From positions 124,001-188,000 of the forward strand of contig ML986602.1 in NCBI GenBank assembly GCA_010094045.1: a stretch of 64,000 nucleotides of DNA. The letters are read 5' to 3'. The notes beneath the pieces were generated by a model, which was given only the letters and a program-made list of their open reading frames with translations, was not told where the DNA came from and did no database searches. This stretch comes from Lojkania enalia. Lineage: Eukaryota > Ascomycota > Dothideomycetes > Pleosporales. The position numbers were made by a program, and so were the translations under genes. Every line of letters begins with the position of its first letter. The stretch's first letter is position 1. Shown here piece by piece: positions 47,536 to 59,900 of this stretch.

Positions 47536-49785
47536 ATGGCGAGTAGAGATGCTGTGCAAAGGTGCTCGGAGGGACTACTTCGGCGCTCACTTTCTTGGTG
47601 CCAAGGGGAAATGCTTGGCGCATCCTACCTATCTCGGCGTCGCTTTCTCTATCCCGTCAAGGTTGCCCTCAGCATCTTCATGTTCCGCTTCTCCCAGTAT
47701 GCACTGACAACCTTTACACGCACAGGCATAAGTCCTATCTATCGTGGAGTTCGAAGGGTGTCGACAGCTTCAAAAACCGGCATTGTAGCTCCGCAAACCT
47801 CCGTTCCTGTCCCAGCTCTACAGATCCAGCTCCGTGAGTATCAGGAAGAATGTATTCAATCCATCCTATCGTATATTCGGAAGGGTCATAAGCGGCTTGG
47901 AGTTTCTCTTGCCACTGGAAGTGGAAAGACAGTAAATTCTTGTCCCCTTCAACACCCTTATGTTTCTAATCAATAGATAACAGGTCATCTTCACCCACCT
48001 GATCGACCGAATCCCTTCTGTTGATAATGCCTCTCAAACACTCATCCTCGCCCACCGTAGGGAGCTTGTCGAACAGGCCGCCCGCCACTGTACTTTAGCC
48101 TATCCAGGAAAGCATGTAGATATAGAGATGGGCAACCATCACGCATCTGGTGCCGCTGATATCACTGTGGCCTCTATCCAGAGCATTATGTCTGGTGAAA
48201 GGCTCTCTAAATTCGACCCATCGAGATATAAGCTGTTGCTCGTGGATGAGGCACACCATATCGTCAGCCAACAATATCTTGACGTACTAGAACATTTTGG
48301 GTTGAGGCACTCTGCAGACTGGAATGATGTCTTTGCTCCTGCGCTTGTGGGTGTATCGGCTACATTCTCGCGTTTTGATGGGAGAAAATTAGGAGCTGTC
48401 ATCGATCACATTGTTTATCATCGGTTCGTACCTCTTGAATGCACCTAGGATATAGAGCTAATAGGGTCAGTGATTATGTCGACATGATTGACGAGAATTG
48501 GCTTTCCGACGTCATTTTCACCACTGTCCAGATAAATGCAGATCTTAATAGAGTGCAGACGGGTACAAACGGAGACTTTCGGACTGAGGCATTGTCCAAA
48601 GCGGTCAATACGGACGAGACCAATGAGGTCGTTGTCCGGGCCTGGCTGGCCCGTGCAAAGGAACGACAGTCGACGCTTATATTTTGTATCGATCTCAAGC
48701 ACGTCTCTGCGTTGACTGCAAAATTTCGTGAATATGGTATTGCGGCTCAGTTCGTTACAGGAGATACACCGAAGAGGATCCGCAGCGCGAGGGTAGATGC
48801 GTTCAAGAATGGAGAATTCCCTGTGCTGCTAAACTGTGGAGTTTTTACGGAAGGAACGGATATTCCCAATATTGATTGCGTCCTATTAGCTCGTCCCACC
48901 AAATCTCGTAACCTACTCATTCAAATGATTGGAAGAGGGATGCGATTGCACAAGGGGAAAGAGAACTGTCACATCATCGATATGGTCTCGGCACTAAATA
49001 CTGGGGTAGTATCTACTCCTACTCTCTTCGGATTGGATCCTGCCGAGATCGTAGAGCATGCGGATAGCAAAGCAATGACAGAGTTGAAAGACAGAAAGGA
49101 GAAGGAAAAACAACGACAAGAGATGGTAGCTGAGGTGGAGAAAATAACCGTTGCGAGGAGATTTCCTCGCACTGTTACTTTCACGGATTTCGACTCGGTG
49201 CACGATCTCCTAGCGGACACTTCTGAGGATCAGTATATTAGACGGATCAGCGACTTTGCTTGGGTAGGAGTAGGGGATGGAAAGTTTGTCCTCACGACTA
49301 CTAGTGGAAATTACCTTCTCATTGAGCCGTCTAGCGTTGAAGACGGGGGATTTGTGGTCAAGTACTATTGGAGGCTTCCACCTGGTGCAAGAACCAAAAG
49401 TCCTTATGCCACCCCAAAGGTCGTGGCCCGAGGAGAATCATTCGATCACGCTGTCCATGCGGCAGATACGTTCGGTGCAAAGGTTTTTAAGTACATATTC
49501 ATCGCCAAAAACCAATCTTGGCGTCGGAGCCCTGCCTCTAAGGCTCAACTTAGCTTTTTGAATAAATTCCGTCCTGGGCAAGATCAATTAAAGCCTGGCC
49601 ATATAACCAAGGGAAAGGCTGGTGATATGATCACAAGGATCAGACACGGGGCAAGGGGCAAGTTTGACAAGGCTTCAGCGCGAAAGAAGACTGAAGAAAG
49701 GAGTCGCGAGCGGGAAGAAGTGCTACGAAAACGACTCCAGCCTCAGATCAGCGTCGGTCCCCTTTCTGGAGAGGCGTTTGTCTAA
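47536..49785 (+). CDS. Irc3-type mitochondrial DEAD/DEAH-box helicase
   Basis: SF2 helicase family required for mitochondrial DNA stability in yeast (Irc3). Exons are 47536-47931, 47984-48423 and 48471-49785 (716 aa). The longest frame starts at 47536. The in-frame ATG at 47680 ([16 protein letters not shown]) looks more like a mitochondrial presequence and may be the true start. Motifs in order: Q-like [12 protein letters not shown], Walker A ATGSGKT at the first splice join, [43 protein letters not shown] and the arginine-finger motif [10 protein letters not shown]. Intron 2 (47 nt) ends at gggtcag, giving YHRDYVDMI as in homologues; two other acceptors also keep frame. The C-terminal extension is basic. 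Confidence 0.88.
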
Positions 49786-50249
49786 TAGGTAAACATAGGT
49801 GCTAATGTCATTGAATTTTATAATCGGAACTTGTTCGAGTGGACGCCGTTCGATCCTACGCCTATTGCACTGGAATTTGGTCACCGTATATAATATTTTA
49901 TCTGTTGATTGGGTGGACAACACGTGCTGTGCTATCATTCATTAGAACTGTTTCATCTAAGACATCCACCCGACTGAATTTCTTTATCTATTATCCGGCT
50001 AAGGTCGAGTGATCTGGATATTATCAACCTCCGGAACGAGTATCTAGCCATAGCTTCCATTCCATATAAGTCCCAAACAAACATTTCAACAACCCTTGCG
50101 TGTAGCAACAATAAAAGCATCACCTCGTCGTTGATACCGAATTCGGATTTCAATCTAACGCGATCGAAACGGCGTCCTATCGTAGTCTTTGCTTGGGCCC
50201 TGTGTTCTAAAAACACCACGGGAGAACCACATCTTCGGTACAAACGTGT
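49786..50249. other. intergenic
   Basis: Nothing supported. A minus-strand frame at 49953-50243 lacks an ATG and context. Confidence 0.4.
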
Positions 50250-51293
50250 TCTGCTATGTCATTAACGACGCCAACATCTCGTACCTCTTCGAGGTGCTCT
50301 ATCCATATCTCACTCAACACGGACGGGTTCTCCATAAATCCTGTATCCTCGAACGGTACAGCAACTGAAACACCCTCCATCCTTTCTAAGTCCTCAGCCG
50401 AGTCAAGATATGAATCAGCGCACCCAAAGCTGCACCGTCTGTCTATCCTTCATAGATTCCGACCGAACAAAAGTCCACCTCAAACCCAAACCGAGAGTCT
50501 ACCCGTACCTCGAGGTTCCAACAATAAATCTTCATCACCATCAAGAATCCCCTTACATAGCTGTTTATCTTTGGCATCTGGGGTCTTAAGCACCGTCATA
50601 GATAACTCAATTAAGGAATTTACCACTCTTCATAGCACCGTCCTTTATCACGTCCACGAGTATTACACTGCCAGCCACCGCTCGGCAATCATGGAAAATA
50701 TCTCTAGAATCGCAATTGAGCATGGCACATCCGGATTATCCATGCTCTAGCAAAATTGTTTGGAACCTTACGCAATGAGGAAACTTGACTCGGAGCACTA
50801 GCTTTATGCATTGGATAGACAATACTTAGTCGAAGCCTGCTGCTCAAATTGGGCGTAAGCAGTAGTCCCGAAAGTACTTTCCCACCGCCCGAAACCGTAG
50901 AATACTTCCAAAGCTTCTCAATAGGCAGCAATGAACTGGGCTTCGTAGAAGAATCCGAGATAGCGCGAGTCAACTTCGCCGTCTTGTCCCGGTGGAGGTA
51001 TGTCACGACTACCTCCATGCATTCCGCGTACGTCGTTGATGCTTTCTCTATCTTTGATTCCAGGACTATTAATACTGAGCCCGTGCTCAATGATCTTGAT
51101 CCTTTACTTTATGTGTATACATACATCTTCGAAGGCTAAGAATGATAATGATACAAATATTGCTAACCTCAGGAATGTGCTGAGGAAGGGAGCAAAGTTC
51201 GCATTTCTGCTGTTCAGTCAGTCAATCTTTTGGCATGTTGACCGGACTGTCGGCGATTCACGAGCGGGCTCAAAAGACTTATCCGTCAAATGA
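50250..51293 (+). pseudogene. broken gene of unknown family
   Basis: Protein-like sequence runs along the plus strand but changes frame and crosses stops. From ATG 50256 a Ser/Thr-rich segment leads to VLSTVIDNSIKEFTTLHSTV, then HEYYTASHRSAIMENISRIA, and stops at about 50750. The next frame continues ALAKLFGTLRNEET and stops. A third frame resumes near 50817 and runs through GSNELGFVEESEIARVNF and YVVDAFSIFDSRT to 51139. A fourth reads NDNDTNIANLRNVLRKGAKF. These pieces follow on from one another without convincing splice sites, so an eroded gene is likelier than introns. Family not recognised. Confidence 0.45.
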
Positions 51294-53076
51294 TCCAGTT
51301 TATGAGATGAGCGAGATACCCGTTGTGCCCAAAAGGAAGCTTATGAGAAACTTGCGGAGAGCCAAGGCTGTGTGCTAGATATGGCGATATGGCCGACACT
51401 ACTAATAGTCATGGACAGCGAGAGAAAGAAGGTTGAGGGAGATTGTTTTGGGAAGAAGAAATACGTATACGAATTTGAAGTGCATGATGGAGGTTATTGA
51501 GAATGTTAGGCTGCATATGTTATGTACATGTGGATTTACAGCTGTCGACTTCGTGTACCGCCTTTCCCCTAACAGGTTTGCTCGCTTCGGCTCAATGATT
51601 TCCTGCGTCCGCATTTGTATGTATAGTATGCGGGGATTTGTATTCTAGGACTGCCAATAAGATAGACGTACAGTATGAACTTCTAGTTCTTGAAGAATTA
51701 AATTATGAAGCTTCTAAGTGTTCAAGAATCATATGTACGTCAAATTAGTGTCTTTGTCTAGCCTTTCCAAGCTACATAAAAGAGCGTAGACAATCTAGCT
51801 CTAATATGGTTATTTCACTTCGTTTTACGGCGCATAGTAGAATTCGGTCGAGCAATCTCGAGCAGTTCCATGGGAATTATACCCGCACAGCCATCCAATA
51901 TGAAACTGTGATATTTTCCTTTGCAAGCTGAGCCCATTGCCTAATACGAATCGCAGCACATGTAGATGACTTCGAGCTGAGCGTGGAGGTTGAAGGATCC
52001 AAGAGATAGTCTTGGCAATGGCAGACGAAAACTGGTCGCCGCGGAGAAGCATCACACGGAAGACTGGTTCCTCCGGCATAGCACGCCCATCCATACATCC
52101 CCCATTCTCTTATCATACGAATATTGCTTCTCCCAGCATTGGGGGACCCGGCACTTTGATTGAGAGTAGGGACCAGGTAAATCCGAAGATGCTTGCCGTC
52201 GAGATTGGCACTCGCGTCTAGATGGCGGCAGTGCCAGCGATTTCTGGATGTACTTGCGTCGGTCGATACTCAGGTACTCGAGGCATATACAATCCGGCCT
52301 ATGTATCAGCTTCTAATAATGCAAAAAAGAAATCGATACGAAATTAATAGAAAAGCATCAAGTAGAATATTGTCGCTTGCTACACGAACAGAAGCTATGG
52401 GATCCACGAGCTATTGGATCGAGCATCAAAGAAAAGTTGAAATAGATGCTAGACATATCCATCGCTCTTCGAAAAAGGAAGTCGACGCATTGGACTTGAT
52501 TCCGCATCAAACTGCTTTGACGACCCGGAGCCCATCCACATATTAGGTATCTCCTAGGATTCATTAAACCCATTCCCACGTCGCCACGCTACTCCCGAAT
52601 TGGCCATGCAAGCTAGCAGAGATAAGGACGCATGCCCAGGGTGAAGATCTTCACGCACACCCGTGCACGGCCAAGACCTGCGACGATGCCAGCGTCATCT
52701 CGATCAGTCCAGCCCCTACAAATCTTATAGTGTTTTCTTTTAATTACCTCTTCTAGCGGTTGCGACGTCGCCGCTACCGAGCCCGCTTTCTCCGGGCTGA
52801 GTGGCTTTTGTAGTCAACCAAATGACGAAACCCAACGAGTAGTTGCATAGACACGGCCTAGGTCACGGTACGAACATCGCTATAGCTAGAGGTGCTTTTG
52901 CAATGTCCGATACTTCGTCTGAGCCACGCTCCCTCTATATTCTTGCCCTTTCATATCATGATTTTTTTCGCCGCATGACTTTTGCATGAACTGAAGGTTC
53001 CTATCTCTTCTATACCCTGTATTTTTAGATACGACAACCTTTCTCCTATCACACCCTACCCCGCACCCACTGACCC
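51294..53076. other. intergenic, upstream of nitrate reductase
   Basis: Short frames only. GATA-factor-type sites (HGATAR, reverse strand) lie at 53001-53006 and 53046-53051, just before the nitrate reductase ATG. A NirA-like CCGCGGAG occurs at 52039-52046, about 1 kb upstream. These matches are short and may be chance. Confidence 0.35.
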
Positions 53077-55913
53077 ATGGCAAGTCTCGTGATGGAGGAA
53101 CAACCACAAGTACAACTCAAACAAGAGAATGTCAAATTGCCACCAACACCTCCAGAGACAGTAGTGGATGGAGAAGATGGAAAATATTCGGACGACGGAA
53201 AGGACCCAGCTATCCCTCTACCGCCGCTATCAACAGTGCCATCAAAGGTACTTGACATCGACAAACAAACCCCTGATTCACATGTGCCGAGAGACCCGCG
53301 GCTAATTCGATTAACTGGCGTTCATCCCTTCAATGTTGAAGCACCTCTCACGGATCTATTCAACGAAGGTTTCTTGACCAGCCCAGAGCTGTTCTATGTA
53401 AGGAACCATGGGCCCGTGCCTTTGGTTCGAGACGAAGACATTCCCGATTGGGAATTCACTGTAGAAGGGTATATATACTGCTACTCTGATAACATGGGCG
53501 GATGGCTGATGTCGGTTATAGCTTGGTAGCGAACCCTCTCAAGATTACTTTAAAAGAGTTGTTATCAGACTACGAAAACGTGACTTATCCGATCACACTC
53601 GTATGCGCGGGCAATAGGAGGAAAGAGCAGAATATTGTCCGCAAGACGAAGGGCTTTTCATGGGGTCCTGCCGGTGTATCCACAGCATTATTCACCGGTG
53701 TAGTAATGGCAGATGTTATCAAAAGAGCCAAGCCGTTGAGTAAGGCAAAGTACGTATGCATGGAGGGCGCCGACAAACTAGTACGTACTTTCTCTTCGTG
53801 CACTCTCTTAACTAATGATTACAGCCAAACGGATACTATGGAACATCTGTTAAGCTTAACTGGGTGATGGATCCGAATCGCGGCATTATGCTGTCTCATG
53901 GGATGAATGGCGAGATGCTTAGACCGGATCACGGGAAGCCTCTACGTGCAGTGATTCCAGGTCAAATTGGTGGCCGAAGCGTAAAATGGCTGAAAAAGCT
54001 CATTGTTACTGCCGAACCAAGCGACAACTGGTACCACATTTACGATAACAGGGTCTTGCCGTAAGTTTCATTTCAGCAATTGGATCAATCGCATCTCACA
54101 TGAACAGTACAATGGTCGACCCTGATGAGTCTGCCAAGAATCCAGGATGGTGGAAAGATGAACGATATGCCATTTATGATTTAAATCCCAACTCAGCGAT
54201 TGCATATCCGGCACACGACGAGCAGGTTCTTCTCGCAGAAGCTCCCGCGAGCTACACAGTCAAAGGTTATGCTTACAGCGGAGGTGGCCGCCGAATCACC
54301 AGAGTCGAGATATCAATCAACAAGGGCAAGACATGGAGACTAGCAAATATCGATTACGCCGAAGACAAGTACCGACAGTTGGAGGGTAAGCAATTATTTG
54401 GAGGCCGGCTCGATATGGATTGGCGCGAAACATGCTTCTGCTGGTGCTTCTGGGACTTGGACATCCCAATGAAAGAACTACAAGGCGCGGACGACATCCT
54501 CCTTAGGTCTATGGACGAGGCCATGTGCATACAGCCAAGAGACATGTACTGGTCAGTGCTAGGAATGATGAACAACCCTTGGTTCCGTGTCGCGATTCAT
54601 CAAGAAAACGGCTCTTTGCGATTCGAGCATCCGAGTCAACCTGCACTAATGCCTGGAGGATGGATGGAGCGAGTGAAGAAGGCCGGAGGCAATTTGACGA
54701 ATGGCCACTGGGGTGAAAGAATAGAAGGTAAAGAGACCGAAGTAATCGAGATTGAAGTGCCAAAGGAGATCAAAATGACGAAAGACGGCGTCGATCGGGA
54801 AATCACTATCGACGAACTCAGAAAACACGACACCGCTGAGCAGCCCTGGTTTGTAGTCAATGGCGAGGTCTACAATGGAACAGCATTTCTTAGGGATCAC
54901 CCAGGAGGTGCGCAAAGTATCATCTCAGCAGCCGGATTAGACTCTACCGACGAGTTCATGGCAATCCGTGAGTACACTCTTTCACAAGCGTTTACCTAAA
55001 ACTGATTTCTTTAGATTCGGAAACTGCAAAAGGAATGATGCCAGATTACCATATCGGATCATTAGACGAAGCATCTCGAAGAGTGCTTGCAGAAGGCGAA
55101 CCAGCCAACGAATCTGCAGAGCCACGTCCAGTCTTCCTTGACACAAGAGTCTGGAATAAATGCATCCTACATGCAAAAGTCGCCGTATCTTGGGATACTC
55201 GGATATTCACTTTCAAGCTCGACCACGAGGAACAGCAGCTTGGCCTTCCAACCGGTCAACATCTCATGATCCGACTTCGGGATCCTGCAACTAGGGAGGC
55301 TATCATTCGCAGCTATACTCCCATTTCACAGACTATCAAGAAGGGCTACTGCGATATCCTCGTCAAAATATACTACGATACAAAGGACCGAGCAGGCGGC
55401 AAGATGACCAAGGCCCTCGACGCCATTCCAATAGGTCACTTTGTCGAATTTAAAGGTCCTATTGGCAAATTCGAATACTTAGGCCGCGGAATGTGTGCCG
55501 TAAATCAGACCAAGCGTCACGTCAAGCGCTTTTTCATGATCTGCGGCGGCTCAGGCATCACTCCAATCTTCCAAGTCCTGCGCGCCGTCATGCAGGATAG
55601 AGAGGATCCGACGACTTGCGTCGTGCTCGATGGAAACAGGCTCGTTGAGGACATTCTTTGCAAAGATGAGTTGGATGTTTTCGCAAGAGACAATGCCGAC
55701 AGGTGCAAGCTTCTGTATACACTCACGCAAGGGCCTGACGACTGGCAAGGTCTCCGAGGCCGAATCGGCGCATCATTGCTCAAAGAGCACTGTTTACAGG
55801 GCACGGATAAAGATGCTTTGGTTTTGGTCTGCGGGCCCGAAGCGCTTGAGAAGAGCGTTCACGCCGCGCTGAACGAGCAGGGGTGGCTAGATGAGGATTT
55901 GCTGTTTTTCTAG
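53077..55913 (+). CDS. niaD: assimilatory nitrate reductase (NADPH)
   Basis: Cytosolic molybdoflavohaem enzyme reducing nitrate to nitrite. Exons are 53077-53468, 53522-53780, 53825-54060, 54108-54967 and 55015-55913 (881 aa, the normal length). Domains in order: sulfite-oxidase-like Mo-molybdopterin domain with the Mo-ligand Cys in VCAGNRRKEQN (about residue 159); dimerisation domain with YAYSGGGRRITRVEIS; cytochrome b5 domain with haem ligands His in LRDHPGG (about 560) and His in MAIHSETA (about 583); ferredoxin-reductase-like FAD domain with RSYTPIS; NAD(P)H domain with GGSGITP and CGPEAL, ending DEDLLFF. Four introns of 44-53 nt. The codon for the second haem His is split C|AT by intron 4. 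All key residues are intact. Confidence 0.97.
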
Positions 55914-56782
55914 GCTATAAGGCAAGTATTAGGATCCCGCGGAGAATAAAACTGGATTTCGGATTGGAGCATAGTGTCTATGTTCTATGACCTTTTTTTC
56001 TATTCCATGCATTTAGATACAGCTACTCTGTAAATATCCATGATGAATGACCACGAACATTTTGATTAAAATTCTTGGGAAAAAAAAAAAAAAAAATTAA
56101 AACTTAAAAAATCAAACTAATGCAAATGAAGATTCCCATCCGTCCACATTGAACCCAACCTACAACCCCCAGTACCACCACGAGCCTAGCCCAAAACCCA
56201 TCACCCTCATCGGAGAACATCTCCACCACCTGGTTCCTCCTCGGGCAGACCCAGAACTAGAGAGTGCTAGACTACCCGCATATCTCGCTTACGCTCGGCA
56301 CCACTCCAACCTGCACCCTTATCGGGATCAGCCCCATCCGAGTCTGCGCTCCAGCTTTCTCCCCGGAGGATCACCACGCACCACCAACTCAGGCATCGAA
56401 TCCCCCAATCGATCAGCGACCCCTGTCAACGGGCACAGAATGGCGTCAAGACTGCATTTCCGAGCGCGCCGCGGGGCAGCGAGGGGAGCTGAATGTGACA
56501 GCGGAGAAGGCCGGTTTTTTTTTGGTAGGACGGGTTGCTGTTATCTCAGCCGGGGAGAAACAGTGGGCGGAAACATAGCAGCTCGTTATTGTATTGCATT
56601 ATTGGATCGAGCTGTTCGTTCGAGATTCTCTGAGTTTTTTAAGATACACGGGAGGGCGTGTTTAGCCACCGTGCCTCGATGCTTGCTTTGTGTTCTGCAA
56701 GATAGCTAATAGCAAGTTGGTTATTCGCTATCAGGTCCTTTGCGCAATTATTATTTTCTTTTCTTTTGACATACACTACCGT

Positions 56783-56818
56783 ATCTATCGATCGATCGAT
56801 CGATCAATCAATCAATCC
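56783..56818. repeat. (ATCG)n/(ATCA)n tract
   Basis: Tetranucleotide repeat in the nitrite reductase promoter, read directly; edges approximate. Confidence 0.75.
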
Positions 56819-56958
56819 ATCATCTTTCCCGGCCCGCCCCCATCAAATAACCCCTCCTTGTCGTTTCTTTTCAGGTACCCCTCTCCCGCCATTGCTCCCT
56901 CATCGCCGTGATCTGCGTGTCCAGATTTCACGCATCGAGTTGCAAGATTATAGTCTAG

Positions 56959-56966
56959 CTCCGCGG
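56959..56966 (+). promoter_or_regulatory. candidate NirA site CTCCGCGG
   Basis: Exact match to the published Aspergillus nidulans consensus. Its closeness to the proposed ATG is unusual, and several such 8-mers are expected by chance in 64 kb. Confidence 0.3.
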
Positions 56967-56992
56967 GAGCGCCATCCTGCGCGTCACCACAT

Positions 56993-59900
56993 ATGTCCTC
57001 GTCGCCCGTCCCCATCTTCACACCTGGAATTGAGCCTACGAGTGGGCAATCGCACAGCCCGCCCGATTGCAACTACTTCAGCATCAAGGACGCCAACATG
57101 TCCAACAGCGAGTGGAATGACGCCGAGGCAAATAAGTTGCCTGAAAAGGTAGCAGAATTAGAAAAAAATGGCCAACTGCCAAAGCCGGAGGGGAGGAAGA
57201 AGATTGTGGTTGTTGGGCTGGGAATGGTAGGCATTGCATTCATGTAAGTGGGGAATCAATGGAACGGTCTGAGAATCAGCTGATAGGAAAAATAGCGAGA
57301 AACTTATGAAGTACGATGTTAAGAGGAGGGAGTATGACATTGTGGTTATTGGAGAGGAACCACATTTGGCGTATAATCGCGTGGGACTAACGAGCTTCTT
57401 CCAGCACCGGGTGGTGGAGAATCTGTATTTGAATCCGAAGGAATGGGTAAGAATGCTGCTCCTATGAACAAGCATACATGAATGAAACTAACGTTTCGGT
57501 AGTACACATCAATGCCTGAAGCCTCATTAAGTTACTATCTCAATACGAAAGTAACCGATATAGACCACGAGAATAAAAATGTGTCAACTTCTGCTGGAAC
57601 AACAGTGCCATACGATATTCTTGTATTGGCGACTGGATCAAACGCTTTACTACCACGGCATACACCAGGTCATGATGCGAAGGGTGTTTTCGTGTACCGC
57701 ACAATTGCTGACCTAGAAAACCTTATCGAATTTGCAGGGACCAAGAAGGGCACAACTGGTGCAGTGGTCGGGGGCGGACTACTAGGTCTCGAAGCCGCAA
57801 AGGCCATGATGGACCTCGAGGACTTTGGATCTGTAAAGCTAATTGAGAGGAACCGATGGGTTCTTTCAAGACAGCTTGACGGCGATGCAGGCGGCATGGT
57901 TGTTGAGCAAGTACGGGCTCTCGGACTCGATGTGCTCCTCAGTAAGCGAGTGGGTAAGATTCTCACAACTGAGGATAACTATGTTGAGGGCGTGGTGTTC
58001 GAAGATGGCGAGCAAATGGAGTGCTCATGCGTCTGCTTCGCTGTAAGTATGATCGGTATGTCCGAGACTAACCGAAACTGACATTCTTACAGATTGGTAT
58101 AAAAGCCCGGGACGAACTTGCTAGGAAGGCAGGTATCAAATGCGCGGACCGAGGGGGAGGTATCGTGGTCGATAACAACCTTGCAACGTCAATCCCAGAT
58201 ATCTATGCCATTGGCGAATGCTCAAGCTGGGAGAACCAAACATTCGGACTAATTGCACCCGGTGTTGAACAAGCCGACATTCTCGCATTCAACCTCACAC
58301 AAGCAAAAGCTCACTCCCCACGGATATTCAAGCGACCAGATCTGAGTACGAAGCTGAAGCTCCTTGGAGTAGAGGTTGCCAGCTTCGGAGACTTTTTCGC
58401 AGATCGCGATGGACCGAAGGAGATGCCAGGACGACGTGGTGCTGCGAGGAAAGCAAGTACCAATGAAACGCGCGATCCGGTGAAGAAGTTGACAGAAGGG
58501 GCAGCTCCTCCTCCAGTTAAGGCTCTAACGTATAAGGATCCGTTCCAGCAGGTGTATAAAAAGTATTTATTCACGATGGATGGAAAGTATTTGCTGGGTG
58601 GTATGATGATCGGAGATACCAAGGACTATGTGAAGCTTGTACCGATGGCCAAGAACCAGAAGCAGCTGGAGATTCCACCAGCCGAGCTGATCATCGGAGC
58701 TCGAAAGGACGGAGAAGACGGTGATGACCTGTAAGTGCAGGGATCTATGAATAAAGTCGCAAAGCTAATTAAACATTAGCACCGACGACACCCAAATTTG
58801 TTCCTGCCACAACGTCACGAAAGGTGACGTGGTTAACTCAGTCAAGGACGGAACCTGCAAGAGTATTGGTGAAGTCAAGTCCTGCACCAAAGCCGGAACC
58901 GGTTGTGGCGGGTGTATGCCTCTTGTCCAGACTATCTTCAACAAGACAATGGCCTCAATGGGCCAAGAAGTCAAAAACCATCTTTGCCCACACTTCGAAT
59001 ACTCTCGTGCAGATCTCTTCAACATTATCTACGTTAAGGGTCTGAAGGAGTTTGCGGACGTCATGAAGGAGTGCGGGAAGGATCCTGATTCTACTGGCTG
59101 CGAAGCCTGCAAACCCACTATTGGATCCATCATTTCATCTTTATTCAACAAACACCTCCTCGATACGCCAAGGAGAGGCCTACAGGACACCAACGACAGG
59201 TTCTTGGCTAACATCCAACGCAACGGCACATTCTCAGTTATTCCCCGAGTTGCTGGTGGAGAAATTACTCCCGACAAATTGATTATTATCGGAACCGTGG
59301 CCAAGAAATACAGTCTCTATTGCAAGATTACGGGTGGCCAGCGTATTGACATGTTCGGTGCCAGAAAACAAGATCTTCCCGCAATCTGGCAGGAACTTAT
59401 TGATGGCGGTATGGAGTCTGGTCATGCATATGCCAAATCGCTTCGGACCGTAAAATCCTGCGTCGGTACGACTTGGTGTAGATTCGGTATCGGCGACAGT
59501 GTAGGAATGGCGGTTCGACTTGAGGAGCGGTACAAGTCCATCCGAGCACCACACAAGATCAAGGGAGGTGTATCAGGTTGTGTTCGAGAGTGCGCGGAAG
59601 CGCAGAACAAGGACTTCGGTCTGATCGCTACCGAGAAGGGTTTCAACATCTTTGTTGGGGGCAACGGAGGCGCAAAGCCAAGGCATTCAGAACTCCTCGC
59701 AAAGGACGTACCACCGGACGATGTCATCCCAATCATTGATCGCTATCTCTCGTTCTACATCCGAACGGCCGATAAGCTGCAGCGAACGGCAAGGTGGATC
59801 GAGAATCTACCAGGCGGCATCAAGTACCTTCAAGAAGTCATCTTGGAAGACAAGCTCGGTATTGCTGCCGAACTTGAAAAGCAGATGGAAGACCTAGTCG

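Larger units (their letters stand above)
55914..56992. promoter_or_regulatory. niaD-niiA spacer / nitrite reductase promoter
   Basis: 1,079 bp. It contains two exact matches to the Aspergillus NirA consensus CTCCGHGG: 55937-55944 on the reverse strand and 56959-56966 on the forward strand (27 bp before the ATG, so probably in the leader). HGATAR sites lie at 56700-56705 and 56728-56733. An A17 run at 56080-56096 and an (ATCG/ATCA)n tract near 56783-56818 are also present. A 186-codon frame inside is not supported as a gene. Confidence 0.5.

Noticed and set aside
49953..50243. 96-codon minus-strand frame
   Set aside because: Looks somewhat protein-like but has no ATG start in the displayed frame and overlaps no coherent gene model.
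56149..56709. 186-codon frame in the nia-nii spacer
   Set aside because: Low-complexity Pro/His/Arg-rich reading without homology features; overlaps probable regulatory DNA.
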